This document shows positions 15,391 to 24,468 of a stretch of 46,501 bases of DNA, in pieces; the stretch's first letter is position 1, and every line of letters begins with the position of its first letter. The translations under genes and the position numbers were made by a program. Source of the stretch: Candidatus Cloacimonadota bacterium. Lineage in GTDB: Bacteria; Cloacimonadota; Cloacimonadia; Cloacimonadales; Cloacimonadaceae. The notes beneath the pieces were generated by a model. That model saw only the letters and a program-made list of their open reading frames with translations. It was not told where the DNA came from and searched no databases. Location: the NCBI GenBank assembly GCA_028706475.1, contig JAQWBI010000014.1, forward strand, positions 1 to 46,501, given 5' to 3'.

Positions 15391-18058
15391 TGGACTAATC
15401 TGCATACTCTGCATAGCATTACTTTTCAGCCCGCTCTGGGCGGGTGTGGATGGCGATGACCTGCGTTTCCTTTTGGATAAGGAACAATTTCAACTAATCC
15501 GCAAATATGAGGATGACTTTTTACAACTAAAGTATTCCCAAAACCGTGAAGACAGGCAAAACCTCCTGGAATATGCTCAACGGATTAAGAACCTGTCTCT
15601 TGCCTCTGAAATGCACTACCTTTTGGCACGGGATTTTGCTTCCCTGGAAGATGCTCTGCAATGGCTGCTACTGCAAAGCGTGGAACCGGACAGCAGCAGC
15701 ACCCTGATCCGTACAGTAGTATTGAGCAACAGCTTCACCAACCGGGCGGATTCCCTGGTCTTTGCCCATTATACCACGGAGAATCAAGACGATGACATTT
15801 TGGAGTTGATCAAAAGTTTACCGGAATACAACGGTATCATAGAAGCCAGCGCCAAGAGTGTGATGGATGAGTTATCGACCCAAGTGAGCAGTTACGATGC
15901 CCTGGAACTGATTGCATCCTTCAAAGAGAGCTATCCACATTCCATCTGGCACCAAGCCGCATATTATTACGAACTATATCATTTGGCTCAATTGAAGGAC
16001 TGGGATGCTATGTTAAAGTGCATGGACGATAATCGGTTCCGCTCTGCAGCTCATGCCTACATCAGCAGCCTCTACATCCTGGGGCCGTCCTTTCGCAGAG
16101 AAATGAAGGATAAAAAAGAAAACAAAGAACTCTTGCAATATGCCACGCAATGCCTGCATTATGCCCTCAACAGCGACAAAGCAAATATCCTCTTTGATGA
16201 ATACGATACCAAAGAATGGGAACACAGGGTAAAGCTGCAGATAGCTAAGGCAAACTACTACACACAGATATCTTCAAAAGGCTTTTACGGCGATGAAGAG
16301 GAGCTATGCGGCATCTTTCGGAAACCCTCAAGATTGCAGCGCCGAGAGCTGGATTTTCTGGATCACATCAGCTTTACCCACAACGACCGGGGTGAACTGG
16401 CAGAATTGCACTTCTGGCGCGGCAGATACCTCAGTTTATTCTCTGGTAGCAAGTATCCGCAAAAAGCCATGCGGGAATTTGGTAAATGTCTGATAATGGG
16501 CTCTCCCAGGAACCAATATGATGTAGAGGCAAGTGACGCTATCGCCAATATATTGGCGCGCAAAAAGATAAATAACGATCCCATCAGCTATCTGCGCGAT
16601 CTGTTCGGCTATAAAGGCATCGTCTTTGAAGATAGTCACGCCATGGATGCAAAACGCTATACCAGAGCAGCTCTGGCCGATTATGATAACGATGGTTTGA
16701 TCGATATTTTGTTCAATGGTAAGTATATCTATAGAAACCTGGGTGATTTCGCCTTCGAAGCCCACCCGGATAGCCTTGTGTATCAGAGTCTGAAAAGCAG
16801 CGGAGGTGTCTGGGCGGATTTTAACCTGGACGGCGCGCTGGACTTTGTAAGCATATCCCACTCCCTGGAAGGAGACGGCGATGCCCTGATGAAACAAAAT
16901 CCCGATAAAGACTTTATAAAGGTAAATGCCAAAGCCGGCGATATAGATGACAAGATGCCTTCCGAAGGAGCCGCTTTCGTAGACATTGATGGCAGCGGAT
17001 ATCCATCGCTATATGTGGCGAATTATGAGGTATGGCAAAGCCGTAGCGGTTATCCGGACTCCTTCTGGAGGAATAATAATGGCTATTTTGAAGATCACAG
17101 CAACAAAAGCGGTATCCTGCTTCCAGCTTATACCGACAATCCTGGACTTGCCGGCAGAGGAGTAGCACCAGCAGATTTTGATAACGATGGCCACCAGGAA
17201 ATCTATGTCTCAAACTACCGATTGAACCGCAATTTCCTTTTTGAACAGGCAGACACATTGTTCGTAGATGTAGCAGCGTTGTATGGTGTTTCTGGCAAAT
17301 ACAAAAACGGCTATTATGGACACAGCATCGGTGCGGATTGGGGCGATTTTGACAACGATGGTGATCTGGATCTCATCGTGGCAAATCTGGCGCATCCCAG
17401 ATTCATCAATATTTCAGATAAAACGATGCTGTATCGCAATGACGGCCTCTGTTCCCGAGCAATAGAAGCCGATACTTTATACTATTGGCAGTTCAGCGAT
17501 GTCACAGCCGAAAGCGGTATCAAATACGATGAACTGCATGCCGAACCCTTATTCTTCGATGCCGATAACGACGGTTATCTGGATATCTATATCACCTCCG
17601 TTTACGAAAACGACCGAAGCTACTTGTATCACAACAATCAAGACGGCACTTTCACTGACATCACATATTTAAGCGGGAGCAGAGTGTACAACGGCTGGTC
17701 TTGTGCAACCGCAGATATAAACCGTGACGGCCTTACGGATCTGGTGATCGGGAGCGGAAACGGCACCAAGATATTGAGCAATGTGACACTGAATAGCAAC
17801 AAAGCACTCTACCTGAAACCGGTTCATAAAGACGGCGGAATCGAATTGATCGAGGTGAATAAGGACACCCCCATCCATCCCAACAGCCCGGCATTTGGTT
17901 GTCGCGTTGTGCTTACATATCTGGATAAAAAGGGTAAAGAACATAGTTTAATCCGCGAATTGAGCTCGGCAAAAGGCTCCACCACTCAGAACAGCCCCGA
18001 GCTACATTTCGGTATCGGACAAAACAAAGTGAAGGCATACGAAATCTGGAGGCCTTAG
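15377..18058 (+). CDS. Exported FG-GAP/VCBS repeat protein with UnbV-like C-terminus (CRTAC1-like)
   Basis: 893 residues. A signal peptide (MMKHNGLICILCIALLFSPLWA) precedes an alpha-helical segment of about 400 residues with no recognised domain, possibly TPR-like. Residues about 430-770 carry at least seven FG-GAP/VCBS units with Ca-binding DxDxDG loops (ADYDNDGLIDIL, ADFNLDGALDFV, DFDNDGDLDLIVAN, DADNDGYLDIYI and others), predicting a beta-propeller. The last roughly 80 residues resemble the ASPIC/UnbV domain (ELHFGIGQNK). This suggests an extracytoplasmic binding protein of unknown ligand. There is no sorting tail. The start overlaps the hslO end by 14 bases, and no strong ribosome site is seen. 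Confidence 0.85.
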   Translation: MMKHNGLICILCIALLFSPLWAGVDGDDLRFLLDKEQFQLIRKYEDDFLQLKYSQNREDRQNLLEYAQRIKNLSLASEMHYLLARDFASLEDALQWLLLQSVEPDSSSTLIRTVVLSNSFTNRADSLVFAHYTTENQDDDILELIKSLPEYNGIIEASAKSVMDELSTQVSSYDALELIASFKESYPHSIWHQAAYYYELYHLAQLKDWDAMLKCMDDNRFRSAAHAYISSLYILGPSFRREMKDKKENKELLQYATQCLHYALNSDKANILFDEYDTKEWEHRVKLQIAKANYYTQISSKGFYGDEEELCGIFRKPSRLQRRELDFLDHISFTHNDRGELAELHFWRGRYLSLFSGSKYPQKAMREFGKCLIMGSPRNQYDVEASDAIANILARKKINNDPISYLRDLFGYKGIVFEDSHAMDAKRYTRAALADYDNDGLIDILFNGKYIYRNLGDFAFEAHPDSLVYQSLKSSGGVWADFNLDGALDFVSISHSLEGDGDALMKQNPDKDFIKVNAKAGDIDDKMPSEGAAFVDIDGSGYPSLYVANYEVWQSRSGYPDSFWRNNNGYFEDHSNKSGILLPAYTDNPGLAGRGVAPADFDNDGHQEIYVSNYRLNRNFLFEQADTLFVDVAALYGVSGKYKNGYYGHSIGADWGDFDNDGDLDLIVANLAHPRFINISDKTMLYRNDGLCSRAIEADTLYYWQFSDVTAESGIKYDELHAEPLFFDADNDGYLDIYITSVYENDRSYLYHNNQDGTFTDITYLSGSRVYNGWSCATADINRDGLTDLVIGSGNGTKILSNVTLNSNKALYLKPVHKDGGIELIEVNKDTPIHPNSPAFGCRVVLTYLDKKGKEHSLIRELSSAKGSTTQNSPELHFGIGQNKVKAYEIWRP

Positions 18059-18060
18059 CC

Positions 18061-19275
18061 ATGAGAAACATCCGCACAAACATCTTCAACCCTGTGTCGG
18101 CAGATATTGCCGACTTTCTACCGGATCATGTGATCAGTTTTGAAGATAGCATTATCTCGGCTGTAGTTCCATTCAATAAATTCAGTGGTTCCTGGGAAGA
18201 CAAGAGAGACCGCATCTGTCTGCCGGGATTGATTGATCTACATGTACATCTTTCACAGTATCGCATCAGGGGGCTCTACCACCCAGCTCTGCTGCCCTGG
18301 CTGGAGCAAAGCGTGTTTCCCGAAGAAGAGAGAAGCCGCAATCCGTTTTATGCGGAAACCTTGAGCAGGGATTTTTTTCATGCACTAATCAATGCTGGCA
18401 CCACTTACTCTATCATCTACACTGCCCCTTACCGTGAAAGCGCACAAATCGCTTTTGAGGTTGCGCAACAAATGGGTATCCGGGCAAAGATAGGTATGAC
18501 TATGATGAATATAAATGCCCCGGAAGCTCTGCTGCAAAGTACGGATTACGCTATCAAACACAGTATCGAACTCTTCGAGAAGTGGCATGACCAGAGCTTG
18601 CAATATATCTTCACTCCCAGATTTGCCCCCACCTGTAGCGCAACGCTGATGCATGAAATAGGAAAGTTTGCCCATGATAACGATGCATTCATCCAAACCC
18701 ATTTGTCCGAAAATCCGGAAGAGATTGCTTGGGTAAAGAAGATATTCGGCAGAAATTCCTACACTGAAATATATGCCAAACATGGCATTCTGGGCAAGAA
18801 GACCATATTGGGGCATGCAATTCATCTGGCAGATGCAGAACTGGATATACTAAAAGAAAGCGGTTCATCCATAGCCCACTGTCCGGATTCCAATTTTTAC
18901 CTGAAGAGTGGCGAGTATCCCTTACGACGCATCGACAATCATCATATACCCTTTGGTTTGGGCAGTGATGTAGGCGCAGGGACATCACTGAATATGCTCT
19001 ATCATGCCAAAATGATGAATTACCGCCAAACATCTGATCCCATTATCCCGGAGGAAATGCTCTACCGCATCACCCTGGGAAGTGCAAAAATAGCGGGAAT
19101 GGACAATGCAATCGGCTCTCTGGAGCAGGGTAAGGACGCTGACATGGTGTTTTATAGAGTACCTTCCGGTTTCGATATCTCAGAGCAAAGCTTGGGTCAA
19201 TTGTGCTTTTCTCCTGATTCCTTTGCGATCTCCGAAGTGCTGGTCTTGGGTAAAGATATGCTGAGTAGTTCATAG
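18061..19275 (+). CDS. guaD: Guanine deaminase or related amidohydrolase
   Basis: 404 residues of the metal-dependent amidohydrolase superfamily. The order of motifs is that of guanine deaminase: H61-x-H63 (DLHVHLSQ), TPRFAPTCS, H214 (QTHLSE), GHAIHL (H252, H255), HCPDSNFYLKSG and the catalytic/metal D303 (GSDVGAG). The reaction is guanine to xanthine plus ammonia, in purine salvage or degradation. A GGAGG ribosome site sits eight bases before the ATG, within the end of the previous gene. It is the last gene of the plus-strand run. A strictly different substrate within the ATZ/TRZ group cannot be excluded, but the RFAPTCS motif argues for guanine. Confidence 0.85.
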   Translation: MRNIRTNIFNPVSADIADFLPDHVISFEDSIISAVVPFNKFSGSWEDKRDRICLPGLIDLHVHLSQYRIRGLYHPALLPWLEQSVFPEEERSRNPFYAETLSRDFFHALINAGTTYSIIYTAPYRESAQIAFEVAQQMGIRAKIGMTMMNINAPEALLQSTDYAIKHSIELFEKWHDQSLQYIFTPRFAPTCSATLMHEIGKFAHDNDAFIQTHLSENPEEIAWVKKIFGRNSYTEIYAKHGILGKKTILGHAIHLADAELDILKESGSSIAHCPDSNFYLKSGEYPLRRIDNHHIPFGLGSDVGAGTSLNMLYHAKMMNYRQTSDPIIPEEMLYRITLGSAKIAGMDNAIGSLEQGKDADMVFYRVPSGFDISEQSLGQLCFSPDSFAISEVLVLGKDMLSSS

Positions 19276-19405
19276 CCTGTTTGGTTCTGTAACTCTCACC
19301 AGTTTGAGAATCTAGCTTCCTCTGGTCTACTCAATGAAGGATCGTTCAATGCTACATCCTGACTGTTTTGCCAAGATGTTGATGTCAATCAATATAACAA
19401 TGCAA

Positions 19406-19423
19406 TTGGAATCCTTCTTGCAT
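19406..19423 (+). promoter_or_regulatory. Possible sigma-54-like promoter of the large repeat protein
   Basis: TTGGAATCCTTCTTGCAT has the GG-N10-GC spacing and a perfect TTGCA -12 block, but lacks the CAC of the -24 block. It lies about 85 bases before the GTG. A TATAAT hexamer at 19476-19481 with no good -35 is the competing promoter. Confidence 0.4.
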
Positions 19424-19508
19424 TAGTGTTGTTTACAGCGTTTTGCTTTAGTGATAGGGCAAAACAGAATTGTTATATAATAAGTGATATATGAGATAAG
19501 GAGATGTT

Positions 19509-22500
19509 GTGAAACAGATAACACTGATAACGCTACTAATGTGTTCATTTGCCATTCTTTCAGCAGCTTTACTGTGGGAAGATGCGGTAGCCATCCGCCA
19601 GGGTGTGAACATCGAGTGGTTCCGCACAGGTACCGCCACCAATGACGGTGGCGCCATATATGTGTGGAGCGACACCAAGAATGGAGAGCGCGATCTATGG
19701 GCTCAGAAAGTGGATGCCAATGGAAATATGACCTGGAATGAGCCGATATTGATAGACGGTAAACCGGATCGTCAGGAAGACCCTGTAATTACTGCCACAA
19801 GTGACGGGAACTACATAATCGCCTGGATCGATTTTTCTGACGATTTAGACGGCAATGTGTATGCTCAGAAGATCAACAATCAAGGGCAATTGTTGTGGGC
19901 AGCCGGCGGTAAACCTGTTTGCGTAACTCCCAATGAACAATTGGGTTTGAATATGGAAGCAGACAATAATGGTGGAGCATTCATTGTGTGGGGAGACAGC
20001 CGAAATACCAGTAAAGACCTTTATGCTCAAAGACTGTCTTCCAGTGGCGATCCCCTTTGGACATTAAATGGAATCTCTGTGGCAAACGGAATGGGTGATG
20101 AAATCCAAAACACGATGCTCCCTGACGGACAGGGCGGCATGATGTTGGGCTATACTCACACTTACGCCAGCGATTCCGATATCTATGCCAAACGTTTCGA
20201 TGCCAATGGCACTATGACTTGGTCACAGGAACTTGCCCTGGCGGTGGTTCCTGGCAATCAAACCGGTGTGCGTATGGCGGGAATTGGGAATGGGGAATTT
20301 GTCTTCACATGGTCTGATCAACGCAATGCGGATACAGACATCTACGGACAAAAAGTGAACATCTCGGGACAGAAATTGTGGTCTGAACCCTTCATCGTGT
20401 TTTCCGATCAAACTTCATCGTCTCCTGCTGCTCAAACCAATCCCCGTATCCAAAGCACTTCAGACGGCGGAGCAGTGATAGTATGGGAAGATTATCGACT
20501 GGATTCGCAGAACTGCGAACTGTTTGCTCAGAAACTTAACGCTGCCGGAACCAAATTGTGGGGAGAAGCGGCTATAGCTATTACTAATGCCGATTTTGCT
20601 CAGACAGGTCAACGTATGGCCGCAGACAACAGTGGCGGAGTGTACATTGTATGGGATGATCTTCGCAACGGAAACACCCCTAATGATGACATTTATGCCC
20701 AGCATCTTTCAGCTTCTGGAGAAGCTCTCTGGACTGCTGGAGGAAAAGTAATCTGCAACGCTGCTTACATGCAAAACGGGAGCTTGGTGAAGGTCTCCGG
20801 TGACAACATATTCATCAATTGGATGGACGCCAGAAACGGCAGCATCGGCATCTATTATCAAGTATTGAACGCCTCCGGAGTGTCACAACTCGCAGAAAAC
20901 GGAGTGGAAGTGTTTTGGGGCCTCAGTGGCGATACTCCCATCAATCAGTATCAGATCTTGCCTCGCAGTAACGACACTGTGATAATATGGCAAGACACTC
21001 GTTATGCTTCCGAAGGTTACCGCTTGTTCTACCAAATCCTGAATGAAGATGGTCAGACTCTGTTGGAAACCAATGGCAGACCCATTACTCTGCAAGGTTT
21101 AGGACACCAAAAAGACGCTCATTCCACAGTTACCGAAGATGGTCACATCGCGATAGTGTGGAGAGATGAACGCTCCGGAACCTCTACTATATACGCTCAA
21201 CTGATCTCACCTACCGGAGAGAGACTCTGGGGAGACAACGGCATGAAGATGACTGAGGCTGACCCCTTGAGCCATAAAGACCCCAGAATCAGTTATTTCA
21301 ACAACTCCTTCTACATCGGATGGTCTGAGATGGAAGCCATCGGTATGAGCTTCAGCTACCATGTCTATGGACAACGAATCGTTGATGGCAACAAGATGTG
21401 GGGACCAAATGGAAAGCTGGTATCTGTACTTACAGGAAGCTCCAGGGTTCACGAGACCACGATCACAGACATCATAGAAGACATGTATGTGTGGCATAAA
21501 ATCATTACTGCCACAGACACTCAGACCATTTGGGCAAAGCGTTTGGGGGATGATGGCAATGCTTATCCGGGTTGGCCAGAAGCAGGTGTGCAAACTACCA
21601 CTCTGGGTGATGGCATAGTACAGTTGACCCCCATGGCTGCTCGCACAAATCAAGGCACTTATATCACTTGGCGAGACAATCGAAATGGCCCCATGAAGTA
21701 TTTCGCTCAAATGATCTCTCCCAATGGGGAACGGCTTTGGGGAGAGGATGGAATCGTTCTTTCAGATAGTGGCAACGAACAGGAATTTGCCGAAATCGCT
21801 GTTGTACACAATGGCATTGTAACTACTTGGTGCGAAAACATCAATGGGATGCATGACATCAAAGCAAAGAAACTCTTCTTCGACGGAAGCGATCTCTGGA
21901 ACGAAATGGGCTACTTCGTGGTTCAAAAAGACTCCTCTCAAACCAAACCTACCATTGTAGGCTTTGATGGCGCCGGCATGATGGTGGCTTGGGTGGAGTA
22001 TTTCACCGAAGATAGCGACATCTATTACAACTATATGAATGCCAATGGTGATTTGGTGCCAAACAGCAATGGTGTAACTCTCTCCGGAGCGGCAAAATCC
22101 CAATATGGCCCGAGGGGAGTAGAGCTGAATGATACCGCAGTAGTGGTCTGGGCAGATGGACGCAGCAGCGGTAAAACGGAGATTCTTGGCTTGTATGCCA
22201 TGAGGGTAAGCAACGAAACTGTATCCTTAAATGACCCAGTTGCTCCTTCAGTGACGAGACCCACTTTGAGGCAAAACTATCCCAATCCATTTAATCCTCA
22301 TACTTCAATTGCTCTTACTATGCCTACAAGCGGTAAGATACAACTGAAGATATACAATGCCAAAGGACAGATGGTGAAGACCCTGTTTGACGGAGCCCTG
22401 GAGAAAGGCGAGCACAGTTTCACTTGGGACGGCAAGGATAGCAATGGCAATTCCGTATCCAGCGGTGTTTATTTCTACTCCGCTCAAAACGCCAGCGGGA

Positions 22501-22532
22501 CTCAGAGCCGCAAGATGTTGTTAATGAAATAA
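19509..22532 (+). CDS. Large exported repeat protein with YPNPFNP-type C-terminal sorting domain
   Basis: 1007 residues. It has a signal peptide (MKQITLITLLMCSFAILSAA), then about 16 repeats of roughly 45-60 residues, each with the core [hydrophobic]xWxDxRxG...DIYAQ+[hydrophobic]xxxGxxLW. Good examples are IVWGDSRNTSKDLYAQRL and ITWRDNRNGPMKYFAQMI. The pattern predicts beta-propeller blades. The last roughly 85 residues (RQNYPNPFNPHTSI to the terminal RKMLLMK) match the FlgD-Ig/Por-secretion-type C-terminal domain, used elsewhere for type IX secretion to the surface. Translation starts at GTG with AAGGAGA upstream. The unit is bounded by its own promoter region and a terminator, so it is probably monocistronic. 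The ligand is unknown. Confidence 0.85.
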   Translation: MKQITLITLLMCSFAILSAALLWEDAVAIRQGVNIEWFRTGTATNDGGAIYVWSDTKNGERDLWAQKVDANGNMTWNEPILIDGKPDRQEDPVITATSDGNYIIAWIDFSDDLDGNVYAQKINNQGQLLWAAGGKPVCVTPNEQLGLNMEADNNGGAFIVWGDSRNTSKDLYAQRLSSSGDPLWTLNGISVANGMGDEIQNTMLPDGQGGMMLGYTHTYASDSDIYAKRFDANGTMTWSQELALAVVPGNQTGVRMAGIGNGEFVFTWSDQRNADTDIYGQKVNISGQKLWSEPFIVFSDQTSSSPAAQTNPRIQSTSDGGAVIVWEDYRLDSQNCELFAQKLNAAGTKLWGEAAIAITNADFAQTGQRMAADNSGGVYIVWDDLRNGNTPNDDIYAQHLSASGEALWTAGGKVICNAAYMQNGSLVKVSGDNIFINWMDARNGSIGIYYQVLNASGVSQLAENGVEVFWGLSGDTPINQYQILPRSNDTVIIWQDTRYASEGYRLFYQILNEDGQTLLETNGRPITLQGLGHQKDAHSTVTEDGHIAIVWRDERSGTSTIYAQLISPTGERLWGDNGMKMTEADPLSHKDPRISYFNNSFYIGWSEMEAIGMSFSYHVYGQRIVDGNKMWGPNGKLVSVLTGSSRVHETTITDIIEDMYVWHKIITATDTQTIWAKRLGDDGNAYPGWPEAGVQTTTLGDGIVQLTPMAARTNQGTYITWRDNRNGPMKYFAQMISPNGERLWGEDGIVLSDSGNEQEFAEIAVVHNGIVTTWCENINGMHDIKAKKLFFDGSDLWNEMGYFVVQKDSSQTKPTIVGFDGAGMMVAWVEYFTEDSDIYYNYMNANGDLVPNSNGVTLSGAAKSQYGPRGVELNDTAVVVWADGRSSGKTEILGLYAMRVSNETVSLNDPVAPSVTRPTLRQNYPNPFNPHTSIALTMPTSGKIQLKIYNAKGQMVKTLFDGALEKGEHSFTWDGKDSNGNSVSSGVYFYSAQNASGTQSRKMLLMK

Positions 22533-22554
22533 ACTGTAATTCAGCATACAATAT

Positions 22555-22586
22555 ACCCCGGATCAAGTGGTCTGGGGTTTTTCTTT
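22555..22586 (+). terminator. Intrinsic terminator after the large repeat protein
   Basis: ACCCCGGA and TCTGGGGT form a stem around a short loop, followed by TTTTCTTTT, 23 bases after the stop codon. Confidence 0.75.
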
Positions 22587-22889
22587 TCCCTAGTATTGCT
22601 TTCAATGATATTGATTTATGGATGGGTAAAAGCGTCAAGACGGAACGACAAGATGCTTCCCCTGTACTCCATCACGTGCCGAAGCAGATTAATCATCGAA
22701 TGAGCACAAACAATCCCAGGGGTCCTGCGAACGGATCGATTCGTGAGAATCGGGGCGGTAGCAGGTTTTATTATAACGGCCTCTGCCAGATTACTTCCCG
22801 AGACGGTTACCATCCTTACGACATCAGCAATCCGAATGCTCCTTGCAACAGCATTGGCTTTCAGCTCTGCAGGACAGCTCCATAAGGTA
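22587..22889. other. Convergent intergenic region with a half-copy repeat
   Basis: It lies between the repeat-protein terminator and the xdhC stop. It holds the half copy of the palindromic repeat (22651-22715) and a GC-rich segment with AACGGATCGATTCGTGAG. A minus-strand open frame through 22616-22880 has protein-like stretches (ELKANAVARSIRIADVVRM) but no start or ribosome site that fits. It could be a decayed gene, and I do not call it. Confidence 0.4.
22651..22715. repeat. Palindromic intergenic repeat, half copy B
   Basis: CACGTGCCGAAGCAGATTAA followed by TCATCG matches the left arm of copy A at 1456-1480 (CGTGCCGAAGTAGAT...TCATCG). The matching right arm is not recognisable, so this is a truncated or decayed copy. 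Confidence 0.45.
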
Positions 22890-23672
22890 TTAGGTTCCTA
22901 AGCGCAATTCCCTGATGAGCTCCGCTGTGATGCTAACAGCAATCTCGTAAGGGTTTTGACTGCCGATACTCAAGCCGATGGGAGCATGGATATGTGTCAA
23001 ATCTTCCTGAGTGTATCCCTGCTTCAAAAGTGAATCGAAGCATTGCATAACCTTGCTTTTACTACCGATCATCCCCAGATAACGATACTCATGCCCCAAG
23101 CATTGCCGTAAGACATCTGTGTCGTGGCTGTGGCCATGTGTCATGATCACTATCAGGGCGTTTGGGCCAAACTCCACCGCTTCAGCGATGCTTACATAAT
23201 CGTTAAGCTGCGAAACATGTCTGCATTCTTTTGGGCAGGCTTGAAGAACATCTTCGCGATCGTCGATCAGTTTCACCCAAAATCCGGCAAGCTTGGCCAG
23301 ATGCCCCAAAGCTTTGCCGCAATGTCCTGCACCAATTATGAACAAGCGATAAGGGATAAAAAGGGATTCAATGAACACTGTGGCACTACCTCTGCAGATC
23401 ATGTCTGTAGGGACAGATTCGTTCGCTTCGCCACTACCCAGATCAAAATTGATTTGCAAAGCTTTGGCGGGTTGAGCACTGCGAATGTAAGCTATTATGG
23501 AGCGTTCCATCTCTCCCCCGCCCAGATTGCCATGAATGCTATCGGGAGTAACAAGCATCTTCATCCCGGGTTTGGCAGGACTGGAACCAGTGGTGTGGAT
23601 TATCGTTGCCTGCCACAAGGGGTCATTGGTTTCTCTAAGTTCCAGCAATCTTTGGTAATAATTAATCTCCAC
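22890..23672 (-). CDS. xdhC: XdhC/CoxI family molybdenum-hydroxylase maturation protein
   Basis: 260 residues from the GTG at 23672. That start is chosen because GGAGG lies five bases upstream, whereas the in-frame TTG at 23684 has no ribosome site. The N-terminal XdhC_CoxI domain (IHTTGSSPAKPGMKML, GNLGGGEME) is followed by a C-terminal Rossmann-type domain with GAGHCGKALGHLAKLAG. Family members bind molybdenum cofactor, promote its sulfuration and insert it into xanthine dehydrogenase-type enzymes. No such enzyme is encoded in this window. The gene begins inside the end of the SpoU methyltransferase gene, with which it is probably co-transcribed. Guanine deaminase 3.6 kb away would supply xanthine. 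Confidence 0.85.
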   Translation of the reverse strand: MEINYYQRLLELRETNDPLWQATIIHTTGSSPAKPGMKMLVTPDSIHGNLGGGEMERSIIAYIRSAQPAKALQINFDLGSGEANESVPTDMICRGSATVFIESLFIPYRLFIIGAGHCGKALGHLAKLAGFWVKLIDDREDVLQACPKECRHVSQLNDYVSIAEAVEFGPNALIVIMTHGHSHDTDVLRQCLGHEYRYLGMIGSKSKVMQCFDSLLKQGYTQEDLTHIHAPIGLSIGSQNPYEIAVSITAELIRELRLGT

Positions 23673-24468
23673 TCTTGCCTCCAAAGATGATTTGATACAG
23701 GGTTATTGATGTAGCTACACCAACATTGAGGGAGTTTTTCCATCCTAACACTGGTAGATATACAATCCTGTCACAGATGCGTAATACTGCAGGATCTATG
23801 CCCAAAGCTTCATTGCCCACCACCAAGGCCAGAGGAATACAGAAATCTGCTTCAAATACAGAGTCCGATGGTTCAGCCGTTTCCAGCCCATAAATGCTAT
23901 ATCCTTTTGACTTTAGCTCCCTAATAGCTTCAGCAGTATTATCCCGCTTTGACCATTTTACCTTGGAAGTTGTCCCCAATGCCGTCTTTGCCATGTTGGG
24001 ATGCCCCGGATCGGGACTGATGCCGCATAGAATCAATTCTCCCACACCCAAACAGTCACATACACGGAACAGGGATCCCACATTGTAGACACTGCGAAGA
24101 TTATCTGCTACTACCTTTACCTGTGCCGCAAAAGCTGCTTTACCAGGATCTACCCAAGTGGAGCCGTCAGATGTGCGGATGATGATCTGATCATCCTTCA
24201 CCAAGGCATCGTCATGATATAGAGCAAGTACTCTTAACAGGCGATGTGGATCCTCGGGAAGGTGTGCGATAAGCTCTTGCATCCTTGAGGGCAGTTCCTC
24301 ACGCACTAATGGAGCCAGATACCTTATCTGAGCAAGCAGATGATTGCGGCTTTCAGCATCTGGTAGATGTATCTCTAATTCTTTCAGTAGCTTTGTCAGA
24401 GTCTTTATCTGAGCGTCGAAGCTGAAATTTTGGAACTTCTCTTTGCTAAAACTGGCGATGTACTTCAC
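23662..24468 (-). CDS. SpoU/TrmH-family RNA 2'-O-methyltransferase
   Basis: 268 residues. A helical N-terminal segment of about 130 residues precedes the SPOUT domain, whose knot motifs are VYNVGSLFRVCDCLG, PLALVVGNEALGI and YLPVLGWKNSLNVGVA (SAM-binding trefoil knot). It should transfer a methyl group from SAM to a ribose in tRNA or rRNA. The exact target is not predictable. It starts at a GTG overlapping the stop of the GmhB-like gene (GTGA) and its end contains the ribosome site of xdhC, so all four genes from lptD to xdhC are overlapping. Confidence 0.85.
   Translation of the reverse strand: MKYIASFSKEKFQNFSFDAQIKTLTKLLKELEIHLPDAESRNHLLAQIRYLAPLVREELPSRMQELIAHLPEDPHRLLRVLALYHDDALVKDDQIIIRTSDGSTWVDPGKAAFAAQVKVVADNLRSVYNVGSLFRVCDCLGVGELILCGISPDPGHPNMAKTALGTTSKVKWSKRDNTAEAIRELKSKGYSIYGLETAEPSDSVFEADFCIPLALVVGNEALGIDPAVLRICDRIVYLPVLGWKNSLNVGVATSITLYQIIFGGKSGD

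Noticed and set aside
15630-15655. TTGGCACGGGATTTTGC inside the FG-GAP protein gene, resembling a sigma-54 promoter
   Set aside because: The GG-to-GC spacing is 11 instead of 10, and it is inside a coding region with no start downstream.
22616-22889. Open minus-strand frame with protein-like stretches downstream of xdhC
   Set aside because: No start with a ribosome site, it runs through the half-copy palindromic repeat, and no family is recognised. It was left as intergenic.
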